A stretch of 45,350 nucleotides of DNA from Bacillota bacterium. Its GTDB lineage: Bacteria > Bacillota_A > Clostridia > Christensenellales > Aristaeellaceae. Positions 15,815-25,224 of this stretch are shown here, piece by piece; positions within the stretch are counted from its first letter, which is position 1, and each line of letters begins with the position of its first letter. The position numbers and the translations under genes were made by a program. Under the pieces are notes generated by a model. That model searched no databases. It had not been told where the DNA came from and was given only the letters and a program-made list of their open reading frames with translations. Location: positions 1 to 45,350 of the forward strand of contig JAEZSP010000005.1 in assembly GCA_023421735.1 (NCBI GenBank), in the 5' to 3' direction.

Positions 15815-16588
15815 TTAGCCGATTTCTTTTGCCGCTTTTTCCGCGAATGCGTGATCGACGGGGCTGGAGGCGGGGAAGCGCAGGGCGAGTGCGCGATCGA
15901 TATGCGCCTTTGCGGATTCCGCGTCGCCTGCCGCTTTTTCAGAAAGCGCGAGTCCGACGAGTGCGGCGGGGTGATTCGCATTTCGCTTGGCGGCCTTCTC
16001 AAACCGCTTGATCGCGCGATCGAGTTCACCCCGATCGCCTGTTTTTTCATATTTCCAGAGAAGGAGGAAACCTGCGTTTGCGAGCGTCGTGGTATCGTCC
16101 TCATCATAGTCAAGCGCTTCCGCGCACATCTGATCCGCTTCCCCGAAATCACCCGTCTCGCGCGCCTTTTCATTCAGCATGGAGCAAAAGACGTTGTAGC
16201 AAAGGCTTGTCTTGGCATGCGAGAACGCAGAACGCATGGCTTCAATCGCCTTGTCGAGGTTCCCGAGCCGCCACTGGCAGATGGAGTGGTTGATCCGGAT
16301 GTGAAACTTATCGTCCTGACTGACGGAGGGGTTCTGGTAGAGCGACAGCAAAAGGTCGCGCGCCTTTTCAAACTGGCCTTCGCGCATCAGGAGCACGCTG
16401 TATCCAGTCATGAGGCGGGGGCTGTCGCAGCCACGCTTTTCCGCTTCGATGTAGCCGCGCATGGCTTCTTCATACATTTTTTGAGCCTGCTCGGCCTTTC
16501 CCGTATCGTTCAGACGGTTTGCGTGGGCGTGGGTGCGATAGGCGCGGTTCCCGGCCATGTTCGCCTGAAATTTTTCCTTCATTCCCAT
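15815..16588 (-). CDS. TPR-repeat protein
   Basis: A 257-residue cytoplasmic protein of consecutive helix pairs. TPR-like units are visible at ...KAEQAQKMYEEAMRGYIEAE (about 31-50), EGQFEKARDLLLSLYQNP, LGNLDKAIEAMRSAFSHAK, TGDFGEADQMCAEALDYD, GELDRAIKRFEKAAKRN and AGDAESAKAHIDRALALR. There is no signal peptide or TM helix, so it is likely a scaffold for protein interactions. Its start overlaps the end of the exonuclease gene by 10 bp, implying coupled translation and a shared function. A specific role is not predictable. Confidence 0.8.
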   Translation of the reverse strand: MGMKEKFQANMAGNRAYRTHAHANRLNDTGKAEQAQKMYEEAMRGYIEAEKRGCDSPRLMTGYSVLLMREGQFEKARDLLLSLYQNPSVSQDDKFHIRINHSICQWRLGNLDKAIEAMRSAFSHAKTSLCYNVFCSMLNEKARETGDFGEADQMCAEALDYDEDDTTTLANAGFLLLWKYEKTGDRGELDRAIKRFEKAAKRNANHPAALVGLALSEKAAGDAESAKAHIDRALALRFPASSPVDHAFAEKAAKEIG

Positions 16589-17736
16589 GATCGTTCAATC
16601 CCCTGTCGTTTCATTTTCGTGAGGAGGCGTGCCTCCCGATGCCGAATAGCGGCCGCTTCCGGTGGTTCGCATAGATCAAGCGCCCGTCTGGCGTGCACAA
16701 GCGCACGGTTGATATCCTTTTTGCGGTGCTCGTATATCTTTGCGAGTTCTATGTGCGGCCATGCGCCCAATTGACCGCGCGCAATCATCTGTTCGAGCGT
16801 CAAAATGGCCGCATCGCAGTCGTCCGCGCGCAGACAAAGCCGCGCCAGTCGCCGATTCGCATCGCCCGCGACGGCGTCCGCCCGCAAACCCACAAGCGTT
16901 GCCGTGCGCGTTGGTACGGCGGAGAGCCGATAGAGTTCCCGTGCGCGCGCGCTTTCGCCCTGCCGTTCGAGCGTCTTTGCAAGGCTGTACAGATCCTGTG
17001 CGTGAGGTTGTGCCTCCGGACGGGCGTAAACGCTGTTTAACATCGCGAGCAGGTGCGCAAGCGTCGCAATATCCTGCCGGTTATGGCGAATCACGTCGTC
17101 GATGAGACTCATATCGCCGTTTCTTAAAAAGGCGAAGTATCGTTCGGGAACTTCCGCGCCGGGCAGATCGTTTTCCCGTGCCAATCCGAGAATTTTCTCC
17201 TCGATGTTGGAGAGCCGACAGCTTTCGATCCGCAACTTCCAAGCGCGTCGCGCGGGATGCAGAAGGTCAAGGTCAAAAAGAACCGGGACGTCCTTCATGC
17301 GGTTGAGCGTGAAGCGGGTTCGAAGAAGCGGCAGGTCGAAGGTGCGTCCGTTGAACGTGACCGCGCATTCGAAATGCGCCATTCGTTCAGCGAGCAACGC
17401 GAGCATCTCCGCCTCGTCGGAATAATCGCGCATGAAAAACTGTTCGACGGTTAAAACACCGTCTTTGATGAAGCCCAACCCGACGAGAAATGCCACGGTG
17501 CCCGCGCCGCCGGAAAGTCCCGTCGTCTCCGTGTCGAGGAAGAGGCACTTTTCGATGTCAAATGCCCTGCCGTTCCAACCGATGCGCCTGAGCGCCTCGC
17601 CGGACATCGCGTAGAGCGATGCGGGTACCTGCATCTGCGCGACATGACGAATCAACCCGCCTTCATGTTCTCGCGCGGGCATGGCGGGCGTATCCCGCTT
17701 CATGGCGTTCAGTTTGGCGCGCAGCGTGCTTGACAT
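16579..17736 (-). CDS. YprB-like ribonuclease H-fold exonuclease with TPR-like tail
   Basis: A 385-residue protein. The start is ATG 17736, preceded by AAGGTGAG; the frame continues upstream without a start signal. The N-terminal half is a DnaQ-type nuclease fold: CLFLDTETTGLSGG (Asp68, Glu70), AVTFNGRTFDLPLL (Asp134) and RHNRQDIATL (His218, Asp222) give the DEDD set. This is the RNase_H_2/YprB family common in Bacillota. The C-terminal half (about 250-380) consists of helical pairs resembling TPRs, as in YprB. The partner gene downstream is itself a TPR protein. Activity on RNA or DNA is untested for the family as far as I know. Confidence 0.85.
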   Translation of the reverse strand: MSSTLRAKLNAMKRDTPAMPAREHEGGLIRHVAQMQVPASLYAMSGEALRRIGWNGRAFDIEKCLFLDTETTGLSGGAGTVAFLVGLGFIKDGVLTVEQFFMRDYSDEAEMLALLAERMAHFECAVTFNGRTFDLPLLRTRFTLNRMKDVPVLFDLDLLHPARRAWKLRIESCRLSNIEEKILGLARENDLPGAEVPERYFAFLRNGDMSLIDDVIRHNRQDIATLAHLLAMLNSVYARPEAQPHAQDLYSLAKTLERQGESARARELYRLSAVPTRTATLVGLRADAVAGDANRRLARLCLRADDCDAAILTLEQMIARGQLGAWPHIELAKIYEHRKKDINRALVHARRALDLCEPPEAAAIRHREARLLTKMKRQGIERSWE

Positions 17737-17757
17737 ATGCTCACCTTCAATGTTTCT

Positions 17758-17786
17758 ATTGTAGTAAACGCGATGTATGTTGTCAA
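17758..17786 (-). promoter_or_regulatory. promoter of the exonuclease-TPR operon
   Basis: Minus-strand TTGACA (17781-17786), 17-bp spacer and TACAAT (17758-17763). Transcription would start near 17751, 15 nt before the ATG. The -35 box is shared with the divergent glycosyltransferase promoter. Confidence 0.85.
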
Positions 17787-17808
17787 GCGCACGTTTGTGT
17801 GCTAGAAT
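17780..17808 (+). promoter_or_regulatory. promoter of the glycosyltransferase gene, apparently leaderless
   Basis: Plus-strand TTGTCA (17780-17785), 17-bp spacer and TAGAAT (17803-17808). The expected start (17815-17818) coincides with the ATG at 17818, and no Shine-Dalgarno is present between them. Confidence 0.75.
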
Positions 17809-17817
17809 TGTCGCGAT

Positions 17818-19023
17818 ATGAATACATTGACGCTGATCTTGTCCATCCTCGGGATGGTCTACGGACTCTGGTTCGCCGTGATTGCGGTTACGGGGAGCTT
17901 TTTGAAGTGTCCCAGGCCCGAACGCGCGCGCAAGGAACTGCGCTTTGCGGTCGTCGTGCCCGCGCGCAACGAAGCGGCGGTGGTGGGACACCTGGTCAGG
18001 AGTCTGATGAGTCAATCCTATCCGCGCGAAAAATACGATGTGTTCGTCATCCCGAATGGATGTGCGGACAATACGGCCGGGGTTGCCCGTGCGGCGGGCG
18101 CGCGCGTGATTGAATGTACGGAACAGACGCATTCCAAGGGCGACGTGCTCAGGTTTGCGTTTGCCGAAATTCCCAAAGTTGGGACATATGACGCCTACTG
18201 CATTCTCGACGCGGACAATCTCGCCGCGCCGGGTTTTTTGCGCGCAGCGAATAACTACATGAATGCGGGTTGGGAAATCTGTCAGGGCTATCGGGACAGC
18301 AAAAACCCGGCGGACAACTGGATCGCCGGTTCGACGACGGTGTTTTTCCTGTTCATGAATCGGTTTAACAACAGATCGCGCATGGCGCTGGGGATGTCGG
18401 CGGCCTTGAACGGAACGGGGATCATTCTGCGCGCATCGCTGGTGGAGCGGATTGGCTGGAATGTCCGGTCGCTGACGGAGGATCTCGAATATTCGGCGAT
18501 CTGCGCGCTCAACGGCGTCAAGATCGGCTATGCGGCGGACGCGGTGATCTACGACGAGCAACCCATCGGGTTCAGGGATTCGATGGTGCAAAGACGGCGC
18601 TGGTTCTCCGGCAGCATGCAGTGCTTCCGATTATTGGGTTGGTCGCTTGTGAAAAAGCATTCCCTGCATGCGATCGACATGTTGGCGGTATTTTTCGCCT
18701 GGGCAATTCAAATTCTGACGATGATTCCGGGCGCGTTCAGCCTTTATGTCATCGTGCGCGCATTCTTGGCGGGCACGCTTTCTGTGAGGAACACCCTTCT
18801 GGTGGGAGCGGGAATGCTGTTTTTATCCTATCTCGCGTGCGTGCTTCTCGCGGCGCTCGTTCTGGGTCTTGAGAAAAAGCTCTCGCGGCGCATGATCCCG
18901 ACGATATTGCTGTTCCCGCTCTTTCTGTTATCGTGGATGCCGGCGAATCTGTGGGCAATCATCACCCCGCCGCCCAAGTGGACGCAAATTGTGCATGTGC
19001 GCAGCGTGGACGCGCCGGAGTAA
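17818..19023 (+). CDS. membrane glycosyltransferase, family 2 (processive type)
   Basis: A 401-residue membrane enzyme. One TM helix at about 4-26 is followed by a GT-A catalytic domain: VVVPARNEAAVVGHLV (45-60), CILDADN with the metal-binding DAD (131-133), SLTEDLEY with the catalytic TED (220-222) and QRRRW (258-262). Three or four C-terminal TM helices follow (about 285-385). These motifs define the cellulose/chitin/hyaluronan synthase-like branch that transfers a sugar from a nucleotide donor and often polymerises at the membrane. No polysaccharide gene cluster surrounds it, so the product is unknown. The next in-frame ATG (codon 13) has no ribosome binding site either, supporting the start at 17818. 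Confidence 0.88.
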   Translation: MNTLTLILSILGMVYGLWFAVIAVTGSFLKCPRPERARKELRFAVVVPARNEAAVVGHLVRSLMSQSYPREKYDVFVIPNGCADNTAGVARAAGARVIECTEQTHSKGDVLRFAFAEIPKVGTYDAYCILDADNLAAPGFLRAANNYMNAGWEICQGYRDSKNPADNWIAGSTTVFFLFMNRFNNRSRMALGMSAALNGTGIILRASLVERIGWNVRSLTEDLEYSAICALNGVKIGYAADAVIYDEQPIGFRDSMVQRRRWFSGSMQCFRLLGWSLVKKHSLHAIDMLAVFFAWAIQILTMIPGAFSLYVIVRAFLAGTLSVRNTLLVGAGMLFLSYLACVLLAALVLGLEKKLSRRMIPTILLFPLFLLSWMPANLWAIITPPPKWTQIVHVRSVDAPE

Positions 19024-19037
19024 TCCGGCGATTTTTT
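19013..19037 (+). terminator. terminator overlapping the glycosyltransferase stop codon
   Basis: CGCCGG (19013-19018), loop AGTAAT containing the TAA stop, CCGGCG (19025-19030), then ATTTTTT. The stem begins inside the last codons of the gene. Confidence 0.85.
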
Positions 19038-19050
19038 GACACAAACATGC

Positions 19051-19079
19051 TTGACAGAAATAGTTAGGCGTCTTATTAT
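19051..19079 (+). promoter_or_regulatory. promoter of the ABC exporter gene
   Basis: TTGACA (19051-19056), 17-bp spacer and TATTAT (19074-19079). The start would fall near 19086, with GGGAGG at 19101-19106 ahead of the ATG. Confidence 0.8.
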
Positions 19080-19114
19080 AAAGTGCGTCAGCAAAATACC
19101 GGGAGGCTCATCAC

Positions 19115-20893
19115 ATGCAACAGACGAAGCGGGCGGTCGGTTTCGCCCGGACACTCCGGCTCACGCGCGGATTTATCCCCTATTTCAAGCCATATTGGCG
19201 GACGATGACGCTCGACCTTTTTTGCGCGTCACTTACGACGCTTTGCGACCTGATTCTGCCCAAAATCGTCCAGCGGATCACGCAGGCCGGAACGGATGCG
19301 ACAATGTCGCTTACGGTTGGGCTTATTCTGCTCATCGGCGGGGGGTATGTGCTCCTGCGCGTGTTGGACACCTTTGCGAACTACTATATGCAGTCGATTG
19401 GACACATCATGGGTTCGCGCATCGAGACCGACATGCGAACAGATATGTTCAATCACCTCCAGACGCTCTCGCACGCCTATTATGACAACACAAAAATCGG
19501 TCAGATCATGTCCAGGATCACGACCGACCTCAACGATATCACCGAATTTGCGCATCATTTCCCGGAGGAACTTTTCATCGCGATCATCAAGATCGTTGCC
19601 TCCTTCATCATCGTTTCCATGATGAACCTTCAGCTTGCGCTCGTCATCTTTGCGGTCATTCCCGTGATGGTGTACACGTCGAACATATTCGCCAAGCGCA
19701 TGCGCAAGAGTTTCATGGCGCAGCGCGTACAGCTGGGCGAGTTGAACGCGCGGGTGGAGGACAGTCTCTCGGGCGTACGCGTGGTGAAATCCTTCGCAAA
19801 CGAGCATGTGGAGAAGGAGAAGTTCGGGAAGGGCAATCTCAAATTCCTCGACATCAAAAAGGTCATGTATCACAACATGGCGGGTTTCCATTCCGTCACG
19901 CGGCTGTTTGACGGCGTGATGTACATCATTGCGGTGGTTGTAGGCGCGATTTTCATGATCCACAAGTCCATCGAGGTGGGGCAGTTTGTCGCAACCCTCT
20001 TCTATGTGACGTTCCTGCTCGCTTCCGTGCGCCGGATCGTTGAATTTTCCGAACAATTCCAGCGCGGCATCACCGGCATCGAGCGCTTCCAGGAGATCAT
20101 GGACGTGGAACCCGAGATCAAGGACAGGGAAGGCGCCATCGAACTGGGCGACGTGCGCGGTGAGATCGCGTTTGAAAACGTGACCTTTGCCTACGGACCC
20201 GATCTCGAAAACGTGCTGAAAAACATCAACTTGAACGTGGCGGCGGGCGATTCCATCGCGCTGGTCGGGCCGTCGGGCGGCGGCAAGACGACGCTATGCA
20301 GCCTGATCCCACGCTTTTACGACGTGACCGGCGGACGCATCACCATCGACGGTACCGACATCCGCGACGTGGCGCTCCAATCGCTGCGCAGCAAGATCGG
20401 CGTCGTCCAGCAGGACGTGTACCTCTTCTCCGGCACGGTTTATGAAAATATCGAGTACGGAAAACCCGGCGCAACGCGCGAGGAGATCGTCAGGGCGGCG
20501 CAGCTTGCGGGCGCACACGATTTCATCATGGCGCTTGAGGATCAATATGACACCTATGTGGGCGAGCGCGGCGTCAAGCTTTCCGGCGGGCAAAAGCAGC
20601 GCATCTCCATTGCGCGCGTCTTCCTCAAAAATCCGCCGGTTCTGATTCTCGACGAGGCCACAAGCGCGCTCGACAACGAAAGCGAGCACCTTGTGCAGAA
20701 ATCGCTTGAAACCCTGATGAAGGGACGCACGACGTTTACCATTGCGCACCGGCTGACGACCATTAAAAACGCGAAGGTGATCCTCGTTTTAACCGATGTG
20801 GGGATCGTGGAATCCGGGAATCACGAGAATCTGCTGGCGAAAGGCGGCGTTTACGCGGGCCTTTACAAACTTTACAGCACACAGGGCGAATAA
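19115..20893 (+). CDS. ABC exporter, fused TM and ATPase domains (half-transporter)
   Basis: A 592-residue type IV ABC exporter. Six TM helices span about 25-310, including the intracellular loop segment RTDMFNHLQTLSHAYYDNTKIGQIMSRITTDL. The nucleotide-binding domain follows: Walker A GPSGGGKT (385-392), Q-loop VVQQDVYLFSGTVYENI (about 430-446), signature LSGGQ (489-493), Walker B VLILDEATSALD (509-520) and H-loop IAHRLTT. It must dimerise. As the gene stands alone with its own promoter and terminator, it most likely works as a homodimer. Substrates of this MsbA/BmrA-like group are lipids or hydrophobic drugs; no specificity can be read. Confidence 0.92.
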   Translation: MQQTKRAVGFARTLRLTRGFIPYFKPYWRTMTLDLFCASLTTLCDLILPKIVQRITQAGTDATMSLTVGLILLIGGGYVLLRVLDTFANYYMQSIGHIMGSRIETDMRTDMFNHLQTLSHAYYDNTKIGQIMSRITTDLNDITEFAHHFPEELFIAIIKIVASFIIVSMMNLQLALVIFAVIPVMVYTSNIFAKRMRKSFMAQRVQLGELNARVEDSLSGVRVVKSFANEHVEKEKFGKGNLKFLDIKKVMYHNMAGFHSVTRLFDGVMYIIAVVVGAIFMIHKSIEVGQFVATLFYVTFLLASVRRIVEFSEQFQRGITGIERFQEIMDVEPEIKDREGAIELGDVRGEIAFENVTFAYGPDLENVLKNINLNVAAGDSIALVGPSGGGKTTLCSLIPRFYDVTGGRITIDGTDIRDVALQSLRSKIGVVQQDVYLFSGTVYENIEYGKPGATREEIVRAAQLAGAHDFIMALEDQYDTYVGERGVKLSGGQKQRISIARVFLKNPPVLILDEATSALDNESEHLVQKSLETLMKGRTTFTIAHRLTTIKNAKVILVLTDVGIVESGNHENLLAKGGVYAGLYKLYSTQGE

Positions 20894-20900
20894 TGGAGCG

Positions 20901-20928
20901 GGAGCGGGCGCATGCCCGCTCCTGTTTG
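20901..20928 (+). terminator. terminator of the ABC exporter gene
   Basis: GGAGCGGG (20901-20908) and CCCGCTCC (20915-20922) form an 8-bp perfect stem with a 6-nt loop, followed by TGTTTGT, starting 8 bp after the stop. Confidence 0.75.
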
Positions 20929-21250
20929 TACGCGGATGAAAGACATTGTGTTCCGAGGGCACAATGCAGGTTTTGACAAGTCTGCCGCCAAAAAGAAGAA
21001 ATATATCGAATCATCCCGCGCAATTTTTGCAATTACGAAATAAATACCTGCAAATCAACGTAAAATTATAAGAAATTCATGTGGGGGGGTTATTGAAGTT
21101 TACGCTTTAATGTGATAACATATGTATGTGATTCAAGGACGAATGACGTTCCGCTGAATGACGTACAAATCGCCGCTTTGCGAATGGGTGGCGATTTTCT
21201 AAAAGTTCAAATGACGGGCGGTGCCCGCCGATTCGTTCGGAGGTGTGGAA
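20929..21250 (+). promoter_or_regulatory. spacer with promoter and structured leader of the second peptide importer operon
   Basis: A 320-bp gene-free stretch. CATTGTG/CACAATG pairs near 20944-20966. A promoter is suggested by TTGAAG (21093-21098), 17-bp spacer and TAACAT (21116-21121), preceded by an AT-rich tract. The 120-nt leader contains AAATCGCC (21167-21174)/GGCGATTT (21190-21197), whose 3' arm runs into T residues like a terminator, and CGGGC-GGT-GCCCG (21215-21227) just before the ribosome binding site GGAGGTG. These could form an attenuator. Confidence 0.45.
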
Positions 21251-22165
21251 ATGCTGCGCTATGCGCTCAGACGCCTGATTACATCGGCCGTCACGCTGTT
21301 TCTGGTGATTTCGCTCACGTTCTTCCTCATGCAGGCTGTGCCGGGCGAGCCGTTTCTCGGTGAAACTGTGAAGCCCGAGGTGACACAGCGTCTGCTGGAA
21401 AAGTACGGGTATGACCAGCCGATTGGGCAACAGTACCTTAAGTACTTGAAGGCGTTGTTTCAGGGCGACATGGGTCTTTCGATGGTTGTGAAGTCGGGCG
21501 AGAATGTCACGGACATCATCCGCACACGCTTTCCCGTCTCGCTGAAGATCGGCATGATCGCGCTCTTTTTCGCGCTTATCATCGGCATTCCGCTGGGCTC
21601 GTTTGCCGCAATGAAGCATGGAACGATTTTTGATCGCATCTTCATCTTTTTCGCCTCATTTTTCGTTTCCGTACCGAGTTTCATCATGACGGTGGCACTC
21701 ATGATCATATTCGCCGTGTGGCTGCAGATACTGCCCGTCGCATATCTGACGGACTGGAAGAGCTACATCATGCCGGTTGCCGGCATGTGCATCAGCCCCC
21801 TGTTTTCGCTGGCACGGCTGACGCGCACGACCATGCTGGACGTCATCGGTCAGGATTATATCAAGACCGCACGGGCGAAAGGCCTTTCAAACTTCAAGAT
21901 CACATTCAAGCATGCGCTGCGCAATGCCGTCATCCCGGTGGTGACGACGCTCGGGCCGCTGATCGCGGGCATCATTACTGGCTCGTTCGTTGTGGAGAAA
22001 GTGTTTGCCATCGCGGGCATCGGCAAGTACTTTATCTCCTCCATCTCATCGCGCGATTATCCGCTCATCATGGGCACGACCATTTTCTTCGCGGCACTTT
22101 TGATCTTCTTTAACTATGTGGTTGATTTGCTCTACGGCATCATCGATCCCAGAATCAAGATGTGA
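21251..22165 (+). CDS. oppB: peptide ABC importer permease (OppB/DppB type)
   Basis: A 304-residue permease with six TM helices. The start is ATG 21251, 10 bp after GGAGGTG; an upstream in-frame ATG has no signal. Typical features are the N-terminal helix and MQAVPGEPF segment, KYGYDQPIGQQYLKYLKALF (about 50-70), the EAA loop KTARAKGLSNFKITFKHALR and the C-terminal IIDPRIKM. It pairs with the OppC-type subunit encoded 17 bp downstream. Confidence 0.93.
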   Translation: MLRYALRRLITSAVTLFLVISLTFFLMQAVPGEPFLGETVKPEVTQRLLEKYGYDQPIGQQYLKYLKALFQGDMGLSMVVKSGENVTDIIRTRFPVSLKIGMIALFFALIIGIPLGSFAAMKHGTIFDRIFIFFASFFVSVPSFIMTVALMIIFAVWLQILPVAYLTDWKSYIMPVAGMCISPLFSLARLTRTTMLDVIGQDYIKTARAKGLSNFKITFKHALRNAVIPVVTTLGPLIAGIITGSFVVEKVFAIAGIGKYFISSISSRDYPLIMGTTIFFAALLIFFNYVVDLLYGIIDPRIKM

Positions 22166-22182
22166 AAGGGGGAGGCGCAGGC

Positions 22183-23196
22183 ATGAATACCGAAATGGAA
22201 CAGGACATGATCCGTGCGGCGGCGGAATTGGGCATATCGCCCAATGAGCTTCAGCCCGCGACGGCGGCGGAAAAGGAATCCACCGACCAGATGCGACCCT
22301 CTGTCTCCTATTGGAAGGACGCATTCCGGCGTTTTAAGCGCAACAAGCTGGGCATGTTCATGTTTTTTCTCCTGGTTACGATCATTCTATCAGCAATTAT
22401 CATCCCGAACGTGTCGCCCTACACATACAAGGGGCAGACGGTGGATGTCCGGCAGGGCGCGAGCTTCAAACATCCGTTCGGCACAGACAAACTCGGGCGC
22501 GACATTCTCGTGCGCGTGATGTACGGAACGCGCATTTCGCTCATGGTCGGATTTGTGACGATGATTCTCGTGTGCCTCATTGGCATTACGTACGGCGGCG
22601 TCGCCGCGTATCTGGGCGGTTGGTCGGACAACCTGATGATGCGATTTGTCGATCTCATGATGGCAATCCCATCGCTCTTGATCATTATTCTTCTCTCGGT
22701 CGTCATACGCGACCCAATGAAACAGCTTCTCACAAATCCGAACTTTACGGGGCTTGCCTCGCTGGGTTCAGGCCTCATATCGATTTTCATCGTCCTGTCG
22801 CTGTTCAACTGGCTTGGCATGTCGCGCGCGGTGCGCGGTGCGCTGCTCATGAACCGCAGGCAGGAGTATGTGCTCGCCGCCGAGGCGATGGGCGCAAAAT
22901 CGCGGTGGGTGCTTGTCAAGCATCTTCTTCCCAACTCCATTGGCGTCATCATCATAACGGCAACGGGCGTCGTGCCGCAGGCGATCATGACGGAGTCCTT
23001 CCTCTCCTTTATCGGGCTTGGCGTCTCGGCGCCGATTCCGTCGCTGGGCTCCATGGCATCCGACGCGCTCAACGGCGTCATGAGCTATCCCATGAACATG
23101 GTCTATCCGGCTGTGATGATCAGCCTCATCATACTCTGCTTCAATGTGGTGGGCGATTCGCTGCGCGATTCGCTTGATCCGCGGATGCGCAAGTGA
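22183..23196 (+). CDS. oppC: peptide ABC importer permease (OppC type)
   Basis: A 337-residue permease. ATG 22183 follows GGGGGAGG and is preferred to an in-frame GTG at 22162 that overlaps the oppB stop. The N-terminal cytoplasmic tail of about 55 residues includes SPNELQPAT, followed by a first TM helix (about 60-80), the HPFGTDKLGRDILVRVMYGT motif, five further TM helices and an EAA loop AAEAMGAKSRWVLVKHLLPN. The extended region between TM segments (around DPMKQLLTNPNFTG) is typical of OppC. It forms the heterodimeric channel with OppB. Confidence 0.93.
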   Translation: MNTEMEQDMIRAAAELGISPNELQPATAAEKESTDQMRPSVSYWKDAFRRFKRNKLGMFMFFLLVTIILSAIIIPNVSPYTYKGQTVDVRQGASFKHPFGTDKLGRDILVRVMYGTRISLMVGFVTMILVCLIGITYGGVAAYLGGWSDNLMMRFVDLMMAIPSLLIIILLSVVIRDPMKQLLTNPNFTGLASLGSGLISIFIVLSLFNWLGMSRAVRGALLMNRRQEYVLAAEAMGAKSRWVLVKHLLPNSIGVIIITATGVVPQAIMTESFLSFIGLGVSAPIPSLGSMASDALNGVMSYPMNMVYPAVMISLIILCFNVVGDSLRDSLDPRMRK

Positions 23197-23210
23197 CGGA
23201 GGATCGAAGG

Positions 23211-24197
<987 letters not shown>

Positions 24198-24201
24198 CTG
24201 C

Positions 24202-25170
24202 ATGAGCGAATTCATACTCCAGGTCAAGGATTTGAAGACCCACTTCGCGGTCAAGGACAGTAAGAAGAAGGGCATGGTCAAGGCGGTTGACGGCGTGTCA
24301 TTTTCCGTCAGGCGCGGGGAGACCGTGGGCCTTGTGGGAGAATCGGGTTGCGGAAAGTCGACCATCGGGCGCACCATCATGCGCTTTAACGACCCCACTG
24401 CGGGCCAAATTATCTTTGATGACCACGACATCACCTCCTGTGACATGCGCCCCTATCGCAGTCGCATGCAGATGGTGTTTCAGGATCCATATTCCTCGCT
24501 CGACCCGCGCATGTCGATTGGCGACATCGTGGCGGAGCCCCTTGACATTCAGTTTCCGAAGATGGGGCGCAAGGAACGCAACGAGCGGGTGATCGAGCAG
24601 ATTCGGCTCGTAGGACTCAATTCCGAGCAGCTTTCGCGCTTCCCGCATGAATTTTCAGGCGGCCAGCGTCAGCGCATCTCCATCGCACGTTCTATGGTCA
24701 TCAAGCCCGAATTCATGGTATGTGACGAGCCGGTAAGCGCGCTCGACGTTTCGATTCAGGCGCAGATCATCAATATGCTGATGGATTTACAGGAACAGAT
24801 GGGGATGGCCTACCTCTTCATCGCACACGACCTATCGGTTGTCAGGCATATTTCCCAGCATGTTGTCGTCATGTATCTGGGTCAGGTGATGGAGATTAAC
24901 ACAGCGCAGGATCTTTATGACCATCCGCTGCATCCATACACGCGGGCGCTTTTGTCTGCGATTCCCGTGCCCGATCCAAAGAGGAGCAAGGCGCTGCATC
25001 GTGAAATCCTGCAGGGCGACGTGCCCAGTCCGATCAACCCGCCTGAAGGCTGCGTGTTCTCGACGCGCTGCCAATACGCGACCGCGGTTTGCCAATCCAA
25101 GAAGCCGGTCATGGAAGATTTGGGCGGGGGACACATGGTTGCCTGTCACTACTACCAGAAATTCATTTGA
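24202..25170 (+). CDS. oppF: oligopeptide ABC importer ATPase (OppF type)
   Basis: A 322-residue ATPase that partners the OppD-type subunit. Motifs are GLVGESGCGKST (Walker A near 46-55), FQDPYSSLDPRMSIGDIV, signature FSGGQRQRISIARSM, Walker B MVCDEPVSALD and FIAHDLSVV. The C-terminus has HPYTRALLSAIP and CVFSTRCQYATAVC. It starts 4 bp after oppD and is followed after 54 bp by the binding-protein gene. Confidence 0.93.
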   Translation: MSEFILQVKDLKTHFAVKDSKKKGMVKAVDGVSFSVRRGETVGLVGESGCGKSTIGRTIMRFNDPTAGQIIFDDHDITSCDMRPYRSRMQMVFQDPYSSLDPRMSIGDIVAEPLDIQFPKMGRKERNERVIEQIRLVGLNSEQLSRFPHEFSGGQRQRISIARSMVIKPEFMVCDEPVSALDVSIQAQIINMLMDLQEQMGMAYLFIAHDLSVVRHISQHVVVMYLGQVMEINTAQDLYDHPLHPYTRALLSAIPVPDPKRSKALHREILQGDVPSPINPPEGCVFSTRCQYATAVCQSKKPVMEDLGGGHMVACHYYQKFI

Positions 25171-25176
25171 TTTTGG

Positions 25177-25191
25177 TGCGGAAACGCCGCA
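25177..25191 (+). promoter_or_regulatory. small hairpin between oppF and oppA
   Basis: TGCGG-AAACG-CCGCA followed by TTAAAAT. Lying between the ATPase stop and the binding-protein ribosome binding site, it may stabilise the downstream message or stop part of the transcripts. Confidence 0.4.
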
Positions 25192-25224
25192 TTAAAATAA
25201 AGAATCGCCAAGGAGGACAATGGT

